Made by a program: the position numbers and the translations under genes. A stretch of DNA of 64,000 nt from Pseudomonas sp. HN11. GTDB taxonomy: Bacteria > Pseudomonadota > Gammaproteobacteria > Pseudomonadales > Pseudomonadaceae. Positions 24,973 to 34,110 of the stretch are shown here, piece by piece. The stretch lies in the NCBI RefSeq assembly GCF_021390155.1, contig NZ_CP089985.1, positions 1,375,001-1,439,000 on the forward strand, in the 5' to 3' direction. The number at the start of each line of letters is the position of its first letter. Positions within the stretch are counted from its first letter, which is position 1. The notes below the pieces were generated by a model. That model made no database searches, was not told the DNA's origin, and saw only the letters and a list, made by a program, of their open reading frames with translations.

Positions 24973-26607
24973 TCAGGTCAGGAGGTCTTGCAGGGTGGCG
25001 AGATTGTCGGCTTCCTCGACGTTCTTATCCTGTCGCCAGCGCAACATCCGTGGAAACCGCACCGCAATCCCGCTCTTGTGCCGCTTGGACAGGGCAATGC
25101 CCTCGAAACCCAGCTCAAACACCATGCTCGGTGTCACGCTGCTGACCGGGCCGAATTTTTCCACCGTGGTCTTGCGCACAATCGCATCGACCTTGCGCAT
25201 TTCTTCGTCGGTCAGGCCGGAGTAGGCCTTGGCAAACGGCACCAGGGTGCGCTCGCTGCCGGCCGGGCCGTCCCACACGGCGAAGGTGTAGTCGCTATAG
25301 AGGCTTGCGCGCCGGCCGTGGCCGCGCTGGGCGTAGATCAATACTGCGTCGACGCTGAACGGATCGACCTTCCACTTCCACCACACGCCCATGTCCTTGG
25401 TGCGGCCGACGCCGTAGAAGCCATCGCGTGCCTTGAGCATCATGCCTTCCACGCCGAGGCTGCGAGAGGCTTCGCGTTGCTCGGCCAGCTCCTCCCAGGT
25501 TGCGCCGGTCAACAGTGGAGATGCCAGTAATACCGGCTGGTTGCACTGGGCGATCACCTGCTCAAGTTGCGTGCGACGCTCTGCCTGGGTGTGGTTGCGC
25601 CAGTCGTCGCCCTGGTGTTCCAGCAGGTCGTATGCGAGCACCGCGACCGGGGCATCCTCCAGCACCTTTTTGCTCAGGGTCTTTCGGCCGATCCGTTGTT
25701 GCAGCAGGGCGAAAGGTTGCACCGCGTCTTTCCACACCACGATTTCACCATCGATCACCGTGCCATCGGGCAGGCCGCTCACCAGGCTATGAAATTCGGG
25801 GAAACGCTCGGTCACCAACTCTTCGCCACGGGACCAGATCCACAGGCGGCCGTCACGTTTCACCAGTTGTGCACGGATGCCATCCCACTTCCACTCCACT
25901 TGCCAGTTGGCGGGAGAACCGAGCAAATTGTTAAATTGCTCCACCGGTTGCGCCAAGCCATGGGCGAGAAAAAACGGGTAAGGTTGCCCGCCGCGTTGCG
26001 CATGTTCGTCGGATGATTCGGCGGCGATCAGCTTGAGGTAGCCCTCAGCTGTCGGACGATTGGATAAATCGGTGTAGCCCACCAGCCTCTGCGCCACGCG
26101 CTTGCTGTCCAGATTGGCCAGCGCGGCGAGGGCTCGGGTCACCAGTAGCTTGGACACGCCCACACGAAAGCTGCCGGTGATCAACTTGATGCACACCATC
26201 AGGCTGGGCTGATCCAGTTGCGTCCATAGCGCCGGTAGACGTTCGGCTAATTCCTGCGGCGGCAGGCCACGTAGAGGGAGGAGTTTTTCTTCCAGCCACA
26301 CCGCCAGGCCGTCCTCCGAGGTGTAGGCAGACTCCGGTAACAACAGGGAAATAGTCTCTGCCAAGTCGCCCACCGATTGGTAGCTTTCTTCGAACAGCCA
26401 CGGCTCGATGCCCGACGCTTCGGTGGCCATATCGCGCAGCAGGCGCGTCGGCACCAGTTGCCGAGGTCGCCCACCAGACAGGAAATACACGGCCCAGGCC
26501 GCATCTTCCGGCGCGGCCTCGCGGAAGTAGGCTTGCAGCGCGGCAAGCTTGGCGTTGCTGGACGTGGTGGCGTCAAGGTTCGCGTACAACTCGGCAAAGG
26601 CTTTCAT
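24973..26607 (-). CDS. ATP-dependent DNA ligase of the Lhr-Core/MPE repair cluster
   Basis: A 544-residue ATP-dependent ligase. The N-terminal half is the DNA-binding domain; the adenylated lysine lies in KWDGIR at about residue 240; further motifs are DGEIVVWKD, GVEGMMLKARDG and WWKWKVDP, the last being motif V. It is distinct from the essential NAD-dependent LigA and is the archaeal/eukaryal-like ligase found with the Lhr-Core helicase, MPE nuclease and MBL exonuclease. Its start overlaps the exonuclease stop by ATGA. Confidence 0.94.
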   Translation of the reverse strand: MKAFAELYANLDATTSSNAKLAALQAYFREAAPEDAAWAVYFLSGGRPRQLVPTRLLRDMATEASGIEPWLFEESYQSVGDLAETISLLLPESAYTSEDGLAVWLEEKLLPLRGLPPQELAERLPALWTQLDQPSLMVCIKLITGSFRVGVSKLLVTRALAALANLDSKRVAQRLVGYTDLSNRPTAEGYLKLIAAESSDEHAQRGGQPYPFFLAHGLAQPVEQFNNLLGSPANWQVEWKWDGIRAQLVKRDGRLWIWSRGEELVTERFPEFHSLVSGLPDGTVIDGEIVVWKDAVQPFALLQQRIGRKTLSKKVLEDAPVAVLAYDLLEHQGDDWRNHTQAERRTQLEQVIAQCNQPVLLASPLLTGATWEELAEQREASRSLGVEGMMLKARDGFYGVGRTKDMGVWWKWKVDPFSVDAVLIYAQRGHGRRASLYSDYTFAVWDGPAGSERTLVPFAKAYSGLTDEEMRKVDAIVRKTTVEKFGPVSSVTPSMVFELGFEGIALSKRHKSGIAVRFPRMLRWRQDKNVEEADNLATLQDLLT

Positions 26608-27608
26608 GCGCTGGCCTCTTCTTCGTCATCACCGTATTCAGTCGTGAAGCCCTGGGCATCCAGGCCTTTTTCCCGCAGATGACGCACCAGAACACCGACA
26701 GACCCGTGGGTAACCATCACCCGCTCAGCGCCGGTTTGCTCGATGGCCCACAACAGGCCGGGCCAGTCGGCGTGGTCCGACAGTACAAAACCGCGGTCAA
26801 CCACGCGCCGCCGTCGTGTGCCGCGCAGGCGCATCCAACCGCTGGCGAAGGCGTCGCTGTAATCGCCAAAGCGTTTTATCCAACTGCTGCCGCCGGCGGA
26901 AGGTGGGGCGATAATCAAGGCTTGGCGCAACAGCGGGTCGGTCTTTTTGAAGTCACCGGCGTAAAGCGTTTCTGGGATATAGATGCCGGCCTCGCGGTAC
27001 ACCCGGTTCAACGGTTCGACCGCGCCATGGCTGAGGATCGGACCGATGCTGGCGTCGATGCCATGCAGGATGCGCTGGGCCTTGCCGAAGGAATAACAGA
27101 ACAACACGCTGGCCTTACCCGCCGCGATGTTCGCCTGCCACCAATCATTGATCCCGGCGAAGATCTGCGCCTGGGGCTGCCAGCGGTAGATCGGCAGGCC
27201 AAAGGTGGATTCGGTAATAAAGGTGTGGCAACGCACCGGTTCGAATGGCGCGCAGGTGCCGTCGGGCTCGACCTTGTAGTCGCCGGACGCGACCCAGACT
27301 TCGCCCTGGTATTCCAGGCGTACCTGGGCTGAACCGAGCACATGCCCCGCCGGGTGAAAACTCAGGGTGACACCGTGGTGGACGAGTTGCTCGCCGTAGG
27401 CCAGGGTCTGCAGATTAATGTCCTGTCCCAGGCGCGAACGCAGTATGCCTTCGCCGGGAGCCGCCGCCAGATAGTGCTGATTACCTGTGCGGGCGTGGTC
27501 GCCGTGGGCGTGGGTGATGACTGAACGCTCCACCGGGCGCCACGGGTCGATGTAGAAATCTCCGGCGGGGCAATAGAGGCCTTCGGGGCGGGCGATGACA
27601 AGGTCCAT
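26604..27608 (-). CDS. Ligase-associated MBL-fold DNA exonuclease
   Basis: A 334-residue metallo-beta-lactamase/beta-CASP nuclease, often annotated as an mRNA 3'-end processing factor, but belonging to the ligase-associated exonuclease group. The metal motif THAHGDHAR is at residues 32-40 (His33, His35, Asp37, His38), with HPAGHVLGSAQ and a late LSDHADWPGL carrying further ligands. It is translationally coupled to the ligase. With Lhr-Core and MPE it is thought to act in DNA repair; the pathway is not defined. Confidence 0.91.
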   Translation of the reverse strand: MDLVIARPEGLYCPAGDFYIDPWRPVERSVITHAHGDHARTGNQHYLAAAPGEGILRSRLGQDINLQTLAYGEQLVHHGVTLSFHPAGHVLGSAQVRLEYQGEVWVASGDYKVEPDGTCAPFEPVRCHTFITESTFGLPIYRWQPQAQIFAGINDWWQANIAAGKASVLFCYSFGKAQRILHGIDASIGPILSHGAVEPLNRVYREAGIYIPETLYAGDFKKTDPLLRQALIIAPPSAGGSSWIKRFGDYSDAFASGWMRLRGTRRRRVVDRGFVLSDHADWPGLLWAIEQTGAERVMVTHGSVGVLVRHLREKGLDAQGFTTEYGDDEEEASA

Positions 27609-27675
27609 GGGCGTGCCGGGGGCAGTGGGCTTATCAGGTAGGAGGCGGGCGGGCGGGGAGAAGTTCGATTAACTA

Positions 27676-27715
27676 TTTGTGGGGGGGGCTCACCACAGCA
27701 AGCCACCCCCCACAC
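27676..27715 (-). terminator. GC-rich hairpin after the quiP-type acylase gene
   Basis: TGTGGGGGGGGCT on the left pairs with AGCCACCCCCCACA on the right (one bulge) around a short loop. It is 10 bases after the acylase stop on the minus strand. The T tract is weak, so termination efficiency is uncertain. The eight-G run is also a likely slippage site. Confidence 0.5.
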
Positions 27716-27725
27716 ATTGATCAGG

Positions 27726-30164
27726 CTATTTACCGGGGGTCAGGGTCAACCGGGTTTTCCCATACGCCTTCTCGAAGTTCTGCGGCTGCATCGGAAAGCT
27801 CAGGTATTGCGCCTTGAGCGATGGGTCGATGCCATTGGCATAGTTCGGGCTGGCCGGGTTGCCGGATTGGCCGATGCCGCCCTGGCCCATCATCGGTTCC
27901 ACCTGGCCGAAATCGACGATCATGCGCAGCGCCGGCACCTGAGTGGTGGTGAAGTCCTGGCCCCAGTTGTAGGGCGCAGGGTTCAGGGTATTGTGGTCGC
28001 CACCGGAGGCCAGCGGACCGCGAATCACCTGGCCATTGGTGTTTTTCCAGGTAGTGGTGTGCAGTTTGCCCCATTGCCAGGCTTTGTGATCGGCGCCCAG
28101 GCTGTCACCGGCGCTGATCGCGGCGGCCAGGCTGCGGGCGAGGATCGCCGGTTTGTCTTCTTTCTGCGGGGTGCGCACGTCATCCCAGAACGGGCTGTCT
28201 TCACGGCCCAGCAAGTGGTCGGCTTGCGCTGCATAGGACAGGCTGGCATTGCTGACAAACGCCTTCCAGCTCGCACTGTTTTCCGGGCCGAGTTCGTCGA
28301 GAAAGATCTGCTTGGTGCTTTCCTGCAGGAACAGTTCATATATCGCCGCGTCGGCGGAGGTGGACACCAGGCGACCGTCGAAAGCCATCAGGTGACTCAA
28401 TGTTTCCCGCGCCTTGGCCTGTTCAGTCGCTGGTAATGCGTCGATTGCCTGTTTCAACGGCTGGGCCATGCCCGGCGCCTGGAACATGGTCTTGAGCTTG
28501 GCGGCGAAGGTGGTGGTCTGGTCGTATTGCATGGCGATCACGCTGCGACTGTCATGCTTGCCTGCGTTGGCCAATTGCGCCAGGCGCTCGCTGCGCTCCG
28601 GGGCGTCCCACGAGTTGGACAACTGCATGCCATAACCGCGCGGCGCGGTGCGCTGGTTGGCGGTGCCGATCCAGCCTTGGGCCGGGTCCTGGTCATAGGG
28701 GTGCAGCATCGCGTCGGCGTAACCGTCCCAGTCGAACCGCGTATCCCAGCCCGGCGACGGCAGCAGGCCTTCGCCTTCGCGACGGTTGGGGAAGCGCCCG
28801 GTGACTTGCCAGCCAATGTTGCTGGCGTCGGCGAAGACCATGTTAAGCGCGATGGCGCGGATCTCGCGGGTGGCGTCCGAGGCCTTGCCGGCGTTTTGCG
28901 CGCGGGACAGGTCGAAGAACGCATCCAGGCTCTTATCGTCCTTGAAGTCGGCGGTTTGCAACGCCAGGCCCAAACCGGTGGTCAGCGCCTGGCTGCTGTT
29001 GAGCAGGGCACCGTGTCGGGTTTCGTACACCACTTCGCGAATCGAGCGCTGGCCTTTGACGAAGAAAGTTTCGTTACGCACACCGGCGGGTAGCCATTTG
29101 CCGTTGTTCTCGTAGTACAACGCGTTGCCCTGGCGTCGGACTTTTTCCAGGAACAGGTCCTGGGTGTCGCCCTTGACCGTGCTCATGCTCCAAGCGACTT
29201 TGCCGTTGAAACCGGACAACAGCGTCGGCAGGCCGGCAATCGAGGCGCCCACGGCCTGGTATTTCGGTGCACGGATCTGCACGTAGCTCCACGGCGATGG
29301 CGCTTGCGGTTGGGCGGCGAGGTCGCCGGCCAGCAGGCTTTTACCGCTGCGGCTGCGTTGTGGGCCGATGGCCCAGTTGCTCGAAGTAGTGACTGCCAGG
29401 GAGTTGAGGCTGCTCAGTTGCTGGCTGACCGCGTCCAGCCCGGCCAAGCCGGTGATCTGGCTCAGGTTCACGCCCTTGAGTTTTTCGGCTTCGGCCAGCG
29501 GGATAGCTTCATCCGGCGCGCTCGGGGTGAGCCAGGCAAGTTTGTCGACGCCGACTTTCTGCGCCAGCAGCAGGGAGGCAATTTCTTCCTGCAGGTTGGC
29601 CGACTCGCTGAAATTCAGCAGGCAGAACAACAGTGCCGAATCTTCCGGCTTCCAGTACTCGGGCATGTAGCCGGTCTGGGCCAGGTCCGGCGGCAGCTTG
29701 TCGCGGTAGCGGAACAGGTAGGCGTTGACGCCTCGCGCATACACTTCGAAGAAACGCTTGAGGCGCGGACTTGAGGCGTTATACAGCTCGCCGGCGCTTT
29801 TCTTCAGGTTGACCGCGCGCATGAACCGGTCGACATCCAGCACCTCGGGCCCGGACATTTCCGCCAGGCGGCCCTGGGCGAGCAGGCGCAGGGTGACCAT
29901 CTGGGTGATGCGGTCACTGGCATGCACATAACCAAGGCTGAACAGTGCGTCATGGAAGGTGTTGCTTTCGATCAGCGGCATGCCCTGGGCATTGCGGCGT
30001 ACGGACACATTTTGCGCGAGGCCTTTGATCGGTTGTACGCCGGCCACGGGGGGCAGGGTGTCCTGGGTGCTCTGGAGCTGGCAACCGGCCAGGCTTAACG
30101 CACTGGCCACTGCCGCGGCAACGCCGAACCGGGGAAGAAAATGTGAGAGGGCTGGCGAGGCCAT
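27726..30164 (-). CDS. quiP: Penicillin-amidase family acylase, QuiP-like acyl-homoserine lactone acylase
   Basis: An 812-residue Ntn hydrolase precursor that should self-cleave into alpha and beta chains. Its N-terminus [14 protein letters not shown] and the segment [22 protein letters not shown] closely resemble QuiP (PA1032), which cleaves long-chain acyl-homoserine lactones. A lipobox-like SLAGC puts Cys28 at the lipidation site. The autocatalytic Ser should be Ser261 in [21 protein letters not shown]; the next residue is Ser where many relatives have Asn. Flanking GST and ligase genes match the Pseudomonas context. Substrate specificity is inferred and cannot be read from motifs alone. 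Confidence 0.86.
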   Translation of the reverse strand: MASPALSHFLPRFGVAAAVASALSLAGCQLQSTQDTLPPVAGVQPIKGLAQNVSVRRNAQGMPLIESNTFHDALFSLGYVHASDRITQMVTLRLLAQGRLAEMSGPEVLDVDRFMRAVNLKKSAGELYNASSPRLKRFFEVYARGVNAYLFRYRDKLPPDLAQTGYMPEYWKPEDSALLFCLLNFSESANLQEEIASLLLAQKVGVDKLAWLTPSAPDEAIPLAEAEKLKGVNLSQITGLAGLDAVSQQLSSLNSLAVTTSSNWAIGPQRSRSGKSLLAGDLAAQPQAPSPWSYVQIRAPKYQAVGASIAGLPTLLSGFNGKVAWSMSTVKGDTQDLFLEKVRRQGNALYYENNGKWLPAGVRNETFFVKGQRSIREVVYETRHGALLNSSQALTTGLGLALQTADFKDDKSLDAFFDLSRAQNAGKASDATREIRAIALNMVFADASNIGWQVTGRFPNRREGEGLLPSPGWDTRFDWDGYADAMLHPYDQDPAQGWIGTANQRTAPRGYGMQLSNSWDAPERSERLAQLANAGKHDSRSVIAMQYDQTTTFAAKLKTMFQAPGMAQPLKQAIDALPATEQAKARETLSHLMAFDGRLVSTSADAAIYELFLQESTKQIFLDELGPENSASWKAFVSNASLSYAAQADHLLGREDSPFWDDVRTPQKEDKPAILARSLAAAISAGDSLGADHKAWQWGKLHTTTWKNTNGQVIRGPLASGGDHNTLNPAPYNWGQDFTTTQVPALRMIVDFGQVEPMMGQGGIGQSGNPASPNYANGIDPSLKAQYLSFPMQPQNFEKAYGKTRLTLTPGK

Positions 30165-30265
30165 GGCAAAGCTCCTGCGGGGGTAGCGTCAGTAAAGGCG
30201 CTACGTTAGTGAGCGCGGCGAAACGACGCAAGCAGGAGCTATGCCTTATTTTCAGGAATTGCGTA

Positions 30266-30910
30266 TCAAGACTTGGGCGGGTTCACTTTCTGCACCAGCT
30301 CATACGCGCGGACCGTCGCCGGCCGCTCCTTGATGCTGTTGAACCAGCGGTGCAGGTGTGGGAAATCTTCCAGGCGCTGGCTCTGCCACTTGTGGGAAAC
30401 GATCCACGGGTAGATCGCCATGTCCGCGATGCTGTAGTCCTCACCCGCCACGAATGCACGATCCGCCAACCGTCGATCCAGCACGCCGTAAAGACGGGCG
30501 GTTTCATCCACATAACGCTTGATCGCATACGGAATTTTTTCCGGCGCGAACTGGCTGAAGTGATGATTCTGACCGGCCATAGGGCCCAGGCCACCCATTT
30601 GCCAGAACAACCATTGCAGCGCTTCCTGACGACCGCGCAGGTCTTTTGGAATGAACTGGCCGGTTTTTTCCGCGAGGTACAGCAGGATCGCGCCGGATTC
30701 AAATAGCGAAATCGGCGCGCCGCCGTCGGTCGGGTGCTGATCGACGATGGCCGGAATGCGATTGTTGGGAGCGATCTTCAGGAAGTCAGGCTTGAACTGG
30801 TCGCCCTGGCCGATGTTGATCGGGTGCACTTTGTAGGGCAGCCCGGCTTCTTCCAGGAACAGCGATACTTTGTGACCGTTAGGGGTCGTCCAGTAATACA
30901 GGTCGATCAT
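30266..30910 (-). CDS. Nu-class glutathione S-transferase / disulfide-bond reductase (YfcG/YghU-like)
   Basis: A 214-residue GST with the N-terminal thioredoxin-like domain (MIDLYYWTTPNGHKVSLFLEE) and a helical C-terminal domain. The TPNGHKV motif at residues 9-15 is characteristic of the Nu class, whose members show GSH-dependent disulfide reductase activity. ATG 30910 with GGAG upstream is preferred over the longer frame. It lies beside the acylase gene as in PA1032-PA1033, with a repeat and a histidine kinase relic upstream. Confidence 0.9.
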   Translation of the reverse strand: MIDLYYWTTPNGHKVSLFLEEAGLPYKVHPINIGQGDQFKPDFLKIAPNNRIPAIVDQHPTDGGAPISLFESGAILLYLAEKTGQFIPKDLRGRQEALQWLFWQMGGLGPMAGQNHHFSQFAPEKIPYAIKRYVDETARLYGVLDRRLADRAFVAGEDYSIADMAIYPWIVSHKWQSQRLEDFPHLHRWFNSIKERPATVRAYELVQKVNPPKS

Positions 30911-30940
30911 CGGGTGCTCCAACGCTGGGGGATTGGGAAG

Positions 30941-30978
30941 CAACAAGCTACAAGTTTCAAGCGCCAAGTTACAAGCGC
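30941..30978. repeat. Partial copy of the GCAAGCTACAAG repeat
   Basis: CAACAAGCTACAAGTTTCAAGCGCCAAGTTACAAGCG repeats the iterated CAAGYTACAAG unit seen at 9601-9681 and 46802-46905. It touches the point where the truncated histidine kinase frame begins, suggesting a rearrangement junction. Confidence 0.6.
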
Positions 30979-30983
30979 TCTAG

Positions 30984-31622
30984 ATCGCCAATATCGCCGA
31001 GCGCACGCGGTTTCTCGCGGCTATTTCCCACGACCTGCGTTCACCGATCACACGCCTGCGTCTGCGCACCGAGATGCTCGAGGACAACCGCACCAAGGAA
31101 CGTTTTCGCAGCGACTTGGAGGAAATGGAACAGATGGTGGCCAGTACGCTGGATTTTGTCAGCAGTGGCGAAAACAACGAGGCGCGGCAGAACATCGACA
31201 TCAATGCCTTGCTGCAAAGCTTGCAGGCGGATCTGCAGGATGTGGGTGAGAAGGTGGTGATCGAAGGCCGGGCAAAACAGCCACTCCCAGGGTACGCCCG
31301 CAGCCTCAAGCGTTGTGCGCAGAACCTGCTGGAAAACGCGGTGCGTTATGGCAGCGATGTGACGGTGCGGGTCGAGGACCAGATGGATAGCTTAAAAGTT
31401 GTCATCAGCGACCGAGGGCCGGGGATTCCCCAGGAACAACTGGAGCAGGTGATGGAGCCGTTTTATCGCGTAGAGGGCTCACGTAATGCGCAGACCGGCG
31501 GGTATGGCTTGGGCTTGAGCATTGCTCACACCATCGCCAAGGCGCATGGCGGGCGGTCGAATTTGCGTAATCGGGAGGGCGGAGGGCTTGAAGTGGAGCT
31601 GCGATTTCTACGCAGATTCTGA
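30984..31622 (+). pseudogene. 5'-truncated sensor histidine kinase
   Basis: The frame opens right after a TAG at 30981 with IANIAERTRFLAAISHDLRSPI, so the intact dimerisation H-box (His in ISHDLRSP) and the catalytic ATPase domain are present (N-box CAQNLLENAVRYG, G-boxes DRGPGIP and GGYGLGLSIA), but the sensor, membrane and HAMP parts of a typical 450-residue kinase are missing. The first ATG, at 31074, lies downstream of the H-box. No response regulator gene is adjacent. The 5' edge touches a dispersed repeat, consistent with deletion. It may be wholly nonfunctional; a soluble fragment cannot be excluded. Confidence 0.82.
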
Positions 31623-31640
31623 ATTTGAAGTGCTGTCTAA

Positions 31641-31729
31641 ATGTGGGAGCGGGCTTGCTCGCGAATACGGAGCGTCAGTCACTGAATGTGTTTCTGATAC
31701 ACCGCCTTCGCGAGCAAGCCCGCTCACAT
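31641..31729. repeat. REP palindrome pair C
   Basis: Arms 31641-31665 and 31707-31729 carry the core GGGCTTGCTCGCGAA and its complement, 41 bases apart. The right arm has lost two C relative to copies A and B. It separates the kinase relic from the SEC-C gene (convergent). Confidence 0.85.
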
Positions 31730-31736
31730 TTGGGCT

Positions 31737-31937
31737 TTACGCCCCGTGACACTTCTTGAATTTCTTCTCGCTGCCGCACGGGCAAGGATCATTGCGACCC
31801 ACGTCCTTCAAGGCATTACGTACTGGCTCCTGATGAGCGTGGCCGCAGTTCGGGCCGTGGACATGGCCGTGGTCGTGATCATGGTGATCATGATCGTGGT
31901 TGCAATCAGGACCATGGACATGGGGTTGCTGAGTCAT
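31737..31937 (-). CDS. Small His-rich SEC-C motif protein
   Basis: A 66-residue protein. Residues 1-36 are packed with His, Asp and Cys ([14 protein letters not shown], then [12 protein letters not shown]), a probable metal-binding arm; residues 48-64 form a SEC-C zinc motif ([16 protein letters not shown]). Its start overlaps the stop of the upstream lipoprotein gene by 4 bases. Members of this group are small zinc proteins of unknown role; zinc or nickel binding is an inference from composition. Confidence 0.88.
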   Translation of the reverse strand: MTQQPHVHGPDCNHDHDHHDHDHGHVHGPNCGHAHQEPVRNALKDVGRNDPCPCGSEKKFKKCHGA

Positions 31938-32416
31938 CGATGTCGCTCCGGAATAAAATCGCCGGGGATTATCTCGCCATTGTGGTTCACCTGCACGTCA
32001 TAACCGATGAATAATCCGGTTTTCAGCTCACCTTCCAGGCGATACGGCACAGGCCGGTCGGGATTTTTCAGCATCTGTACCACGTCGCGGATCTGCGGCC
32101 AGAGGTTGGTGCGCACCGACACCCGGAAAAACTTATGACTGTGTGGCGGTACGGTGAGCCATTCGTTGGACTCACCCTCGGTCAGCACAAAGTCATCCAG
32201 GGTCACCTTGTAGATCAGGCCGCGCACGGTCAGGTCGGCGTCGTCGCGGTTGTCCACGCGAAAGTACAGCTTGAATTTCTGCTCCAGCAGCTTGGCGCGC
32301 ACCACTTCGACTTTCACCAGCGACACGTGGGGCGGGGGGCAGTCGTCTTCAAACCACGACGCGCAGCCGGTTAGACCAAGGGTTAACGCCAGCATCAAGC
32401 TGTACATCCGGAGCAT
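31934..32416 (-). CDS. LEA type 2 family lipoprotein
   Basis: A 160-residue protein with a lipoprotein signal peptide ([18 protein letters not shown], lipobox LTGC, Cys18). The mature part is a WHy/LEA14-like beta sandwich ([37 protein letters not shown]). AAGGAC precedes ATG 32416; the longer frame upstream is not supported. It is coupled to the His-rich SEC-C gene and lies 20 bases after the YchJ-like gene. Function in the envelope is unknown. Confidence 0.88.
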   Translation of the reverse strand: MLRMYSLMLALTLGLTGCASWFEDDCPPPHVSLVKVEVVRAKLLEQKFKLYFRVDNRDDADLTVRGLIYKVTLDDFVLTEGESNEWLTVPPHSHKFFRVSVRTNLWPQIRDVVQMLKNPDRPVPYRLEGELKTGLFIGYDVQVNHNGEIIPGDFIPERHR

Positions 32417-32435
32417 GGCGTTAGTCCTTTGGTGG

Positions 32436-32906
32436 CTAGAGATAGCTGGAACAGCATTTCTTGAATTTCTGCCCGCTGCCGCACAGGCAGGCATCGTTGC
32501 GCCCGGCCTTCACTTCCACCGTTGGATCGATGAAGTACCAGCGCCCGTCATTCTGTACGAAAGAAGACTGCTCGCGGTGGCTATGTTCGCCGGTGCTGTC
32601 ATGCCAACGCGCGGTGAAGGTCACGAACGCATGCTCTGGCTGGCCGCCGAACACCTCGGAGCTTTCCACCTCAAGGCCGAGCCACGTGCTCTGGGCACTC
32701 CAAGCGGCGATGGCATTGCGGTCCAGACCCGCCTGTTGTGCGGGCAGGGTGGTTGCGACCAGGTAGTCCACCAGGCCCAGTACATAGGCGGTGTAGCGCG
32801 AGCGCATTAACGCGGTGGCGCAGGGAGCCGGGTGCCCGGCGTGATAATGACCGCAGCAGTTATCCAGCAGGTTGCCACTGCCGCAGGGGCAAATGGATGT
32901 ACTCAT
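32436..32906 (-). CDS. YchJ-family SEC-C protein
   Basis: A 156-residue UPF0225/YchJ protein with a SEC-C zinc motif at each end: [16 protein letters not shown] at the N-terminus and [16 protein letters not shown] at the C-terminus, around an NTF2-like core ([18 protein letters not shown] ... [19 protein letters not shown]). ATG 32906 is preferred because it starts at the first zinc motif. It forms a unit with the lipoprotein and the His-rich SEC-C gene. Function unknown. Confidence 0.9.
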   Translation of the reverse strand: MSTSICPCGSGNLLDNCCGHYHAGHPAPCATALMRSRYTAYVLGLVDYLVATTLPAQQAGLDRNAIAAWSAQSTWLGLEVESSEVFGGQPEHAFVTFTARWHDSTGEHSHREQSSFVQNDGRWYFIDPTVEVKAGRNDACLCGSGQKFKKCCSSYL

Positions 32907-32910
32907 CGGT

Positions 32911-33408
32911 TTACCACCAATACTTTCCAAAGTTTTCCGGGTTGGCCCAGAAGCGGGCGTTGAGCCAGTCCGGCACTTGTTTATAGTCAAGCAGATCGTA
33001 GGTAAACAGTGTCAAAACCTGTTCATCGCGCTGGAAACGCTCGCTGGCTTGCAAGGCCAGGGAGAAAAAGTCGGTGTCCTTCCAGTCGCAGGCGCCCAGG
33101 TCCACCAGCACCGCGATGCGGCTGGCATTCAGGTTACGGATGCCGCCGAGCAGGGTCAGGCCTTGCGGTTTTGACAGGTGCTCCAGGCAGTCCACTACCA
33201 GCGCCAGGTCAAAACGCTGTGCGGCAAGCTCCGTGGGCAACGCGCCTGGTGCCGCGACGGCCACTTGGGTATCCGGGTGCGCTTTTTGAAAAGCTTCCAG
33301 CGCCGGGAACTGGCTGGCGCCCAACAGCAACAGGCGTTTGGGCTGGTGCAGGTCGAGCAAGGCAGCCAAGGCTTGCTGGGGGGTACGGGCAGAAATACCA
33401 GCGATCAT
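32911..33408 (-). CDS. DUF6231-like hypothetical protein
   Basis: A 165-residue cytoplasmic protein without signal peptide. It has a Rossmann-like pattern ([13 protein letters not shown], then [12 protein letters not shown]) resembling a reduced methyltransferase fold, but I cannot point to a complete SAM motif. It appears to belong to the DUF6231 family found next to ychJ in Pseudomonas. It ends 4 bases before the ychJ-like start, so all four genes form one minus-strand unit. Role unknown. Confidence 0.75.
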   Translation of the reverse strand: MIAGISARTPQQALAALLDLHQPKRLLLLGASQFPALEAFQKAHPDTQVAVAAPGALPTELAAQRFDLALVVDCLEHLSKPQGLTLLGGIRNLNASRIAVLVDLGACDWKDTDFFSLALQASERFQRDEQVLTLFTYDLLDYKQVPDWLNARFWANPENFGKYWW

Positions 33409-33598
33409 CAGAGATCCTCACATCAGGACCCTAAAGACTAGCGCGGCTGAGCGTGCGGGCCTAGAGCGGGTGAGCGCGAAAAGTCCTACAGATGCGGCGA
33501 TCCTCAATGAATAAAGGGGCGCGGCGTAGTGGCGCCGATGAAAAGAGCCGTCTTTACCCCACCCATCGGCCCCGGCCGATCCCCTCAGGAGAAATCAG

Positions 33599-33950
33599 AT
33601 GAGCATCGTGCGGACAGCTCTACCCTTGGTTCTGCTAACCGGAGTATTGACAGGTTGCGCAGGTTTGCAAAAAACCAAGTGGCCCACCTGCGCTGCTACC
33701 GGCCATGGTTGAAGCCCTGAGCGGCCAGTTGCGGGTCAGTGGCCACACCGACAGCGTCGACAAAGATGCCTACAACCAGAACTGTCGGAAAATGCGCTCA
33801 CCCGGTCACGAACACCTGACCGGCGCCGGCGTACCGCGCAGCAACTTTGTCTCGGTGACCGGCGCGGGCGAAAGCCAGCCGGTAGCCGACAACAAAACCG
33901 CTGAAGGCCGCGCCTTGAACCGCTGCACGGAAATCCAGATCAACCGCTGA
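33599..33950 (+). pseudogene. Decayed OmpA-family lipoprotein gene
   Basis: The first frame (33599-33712) encodes a lipoprotein signal MSIVRTALPLVLLTGVLTGC and 17 more residues, then stops. A second frame, shifted, runs 33705-33950 and encodes the C-terminal part of an OmpA peptidoglycan-binding domain (LRVSGHTDSVDKDAYNQ, GESQPVADNKTAEGRALNRCTEIQINR). The glycine-zipper and linker regions expected between them are missing, and the helix after GHTDS is altered (NCRKMRSPGH). A deletion plus frameshift best explains this. The synteny suggests a relic of the OmpA-like gene PA1041 of P. aeruginosa. Confidence 0.85.
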
Positions 33951-34110
33951 CGGTCCTTGCCCCTGTGGGATCCACAGGGGCATTGCTGCCAATCCTCCCT
34001 CTTTATTAACTTTTTTGATCCTTCACTGGCAAAGCGCCCGTGGAAGTCGTTACTGTGCATCCAAAGAAAAACTAGAAATATTTTTTGAAAAAATTCAGGG
34101 GAGCTCCACG

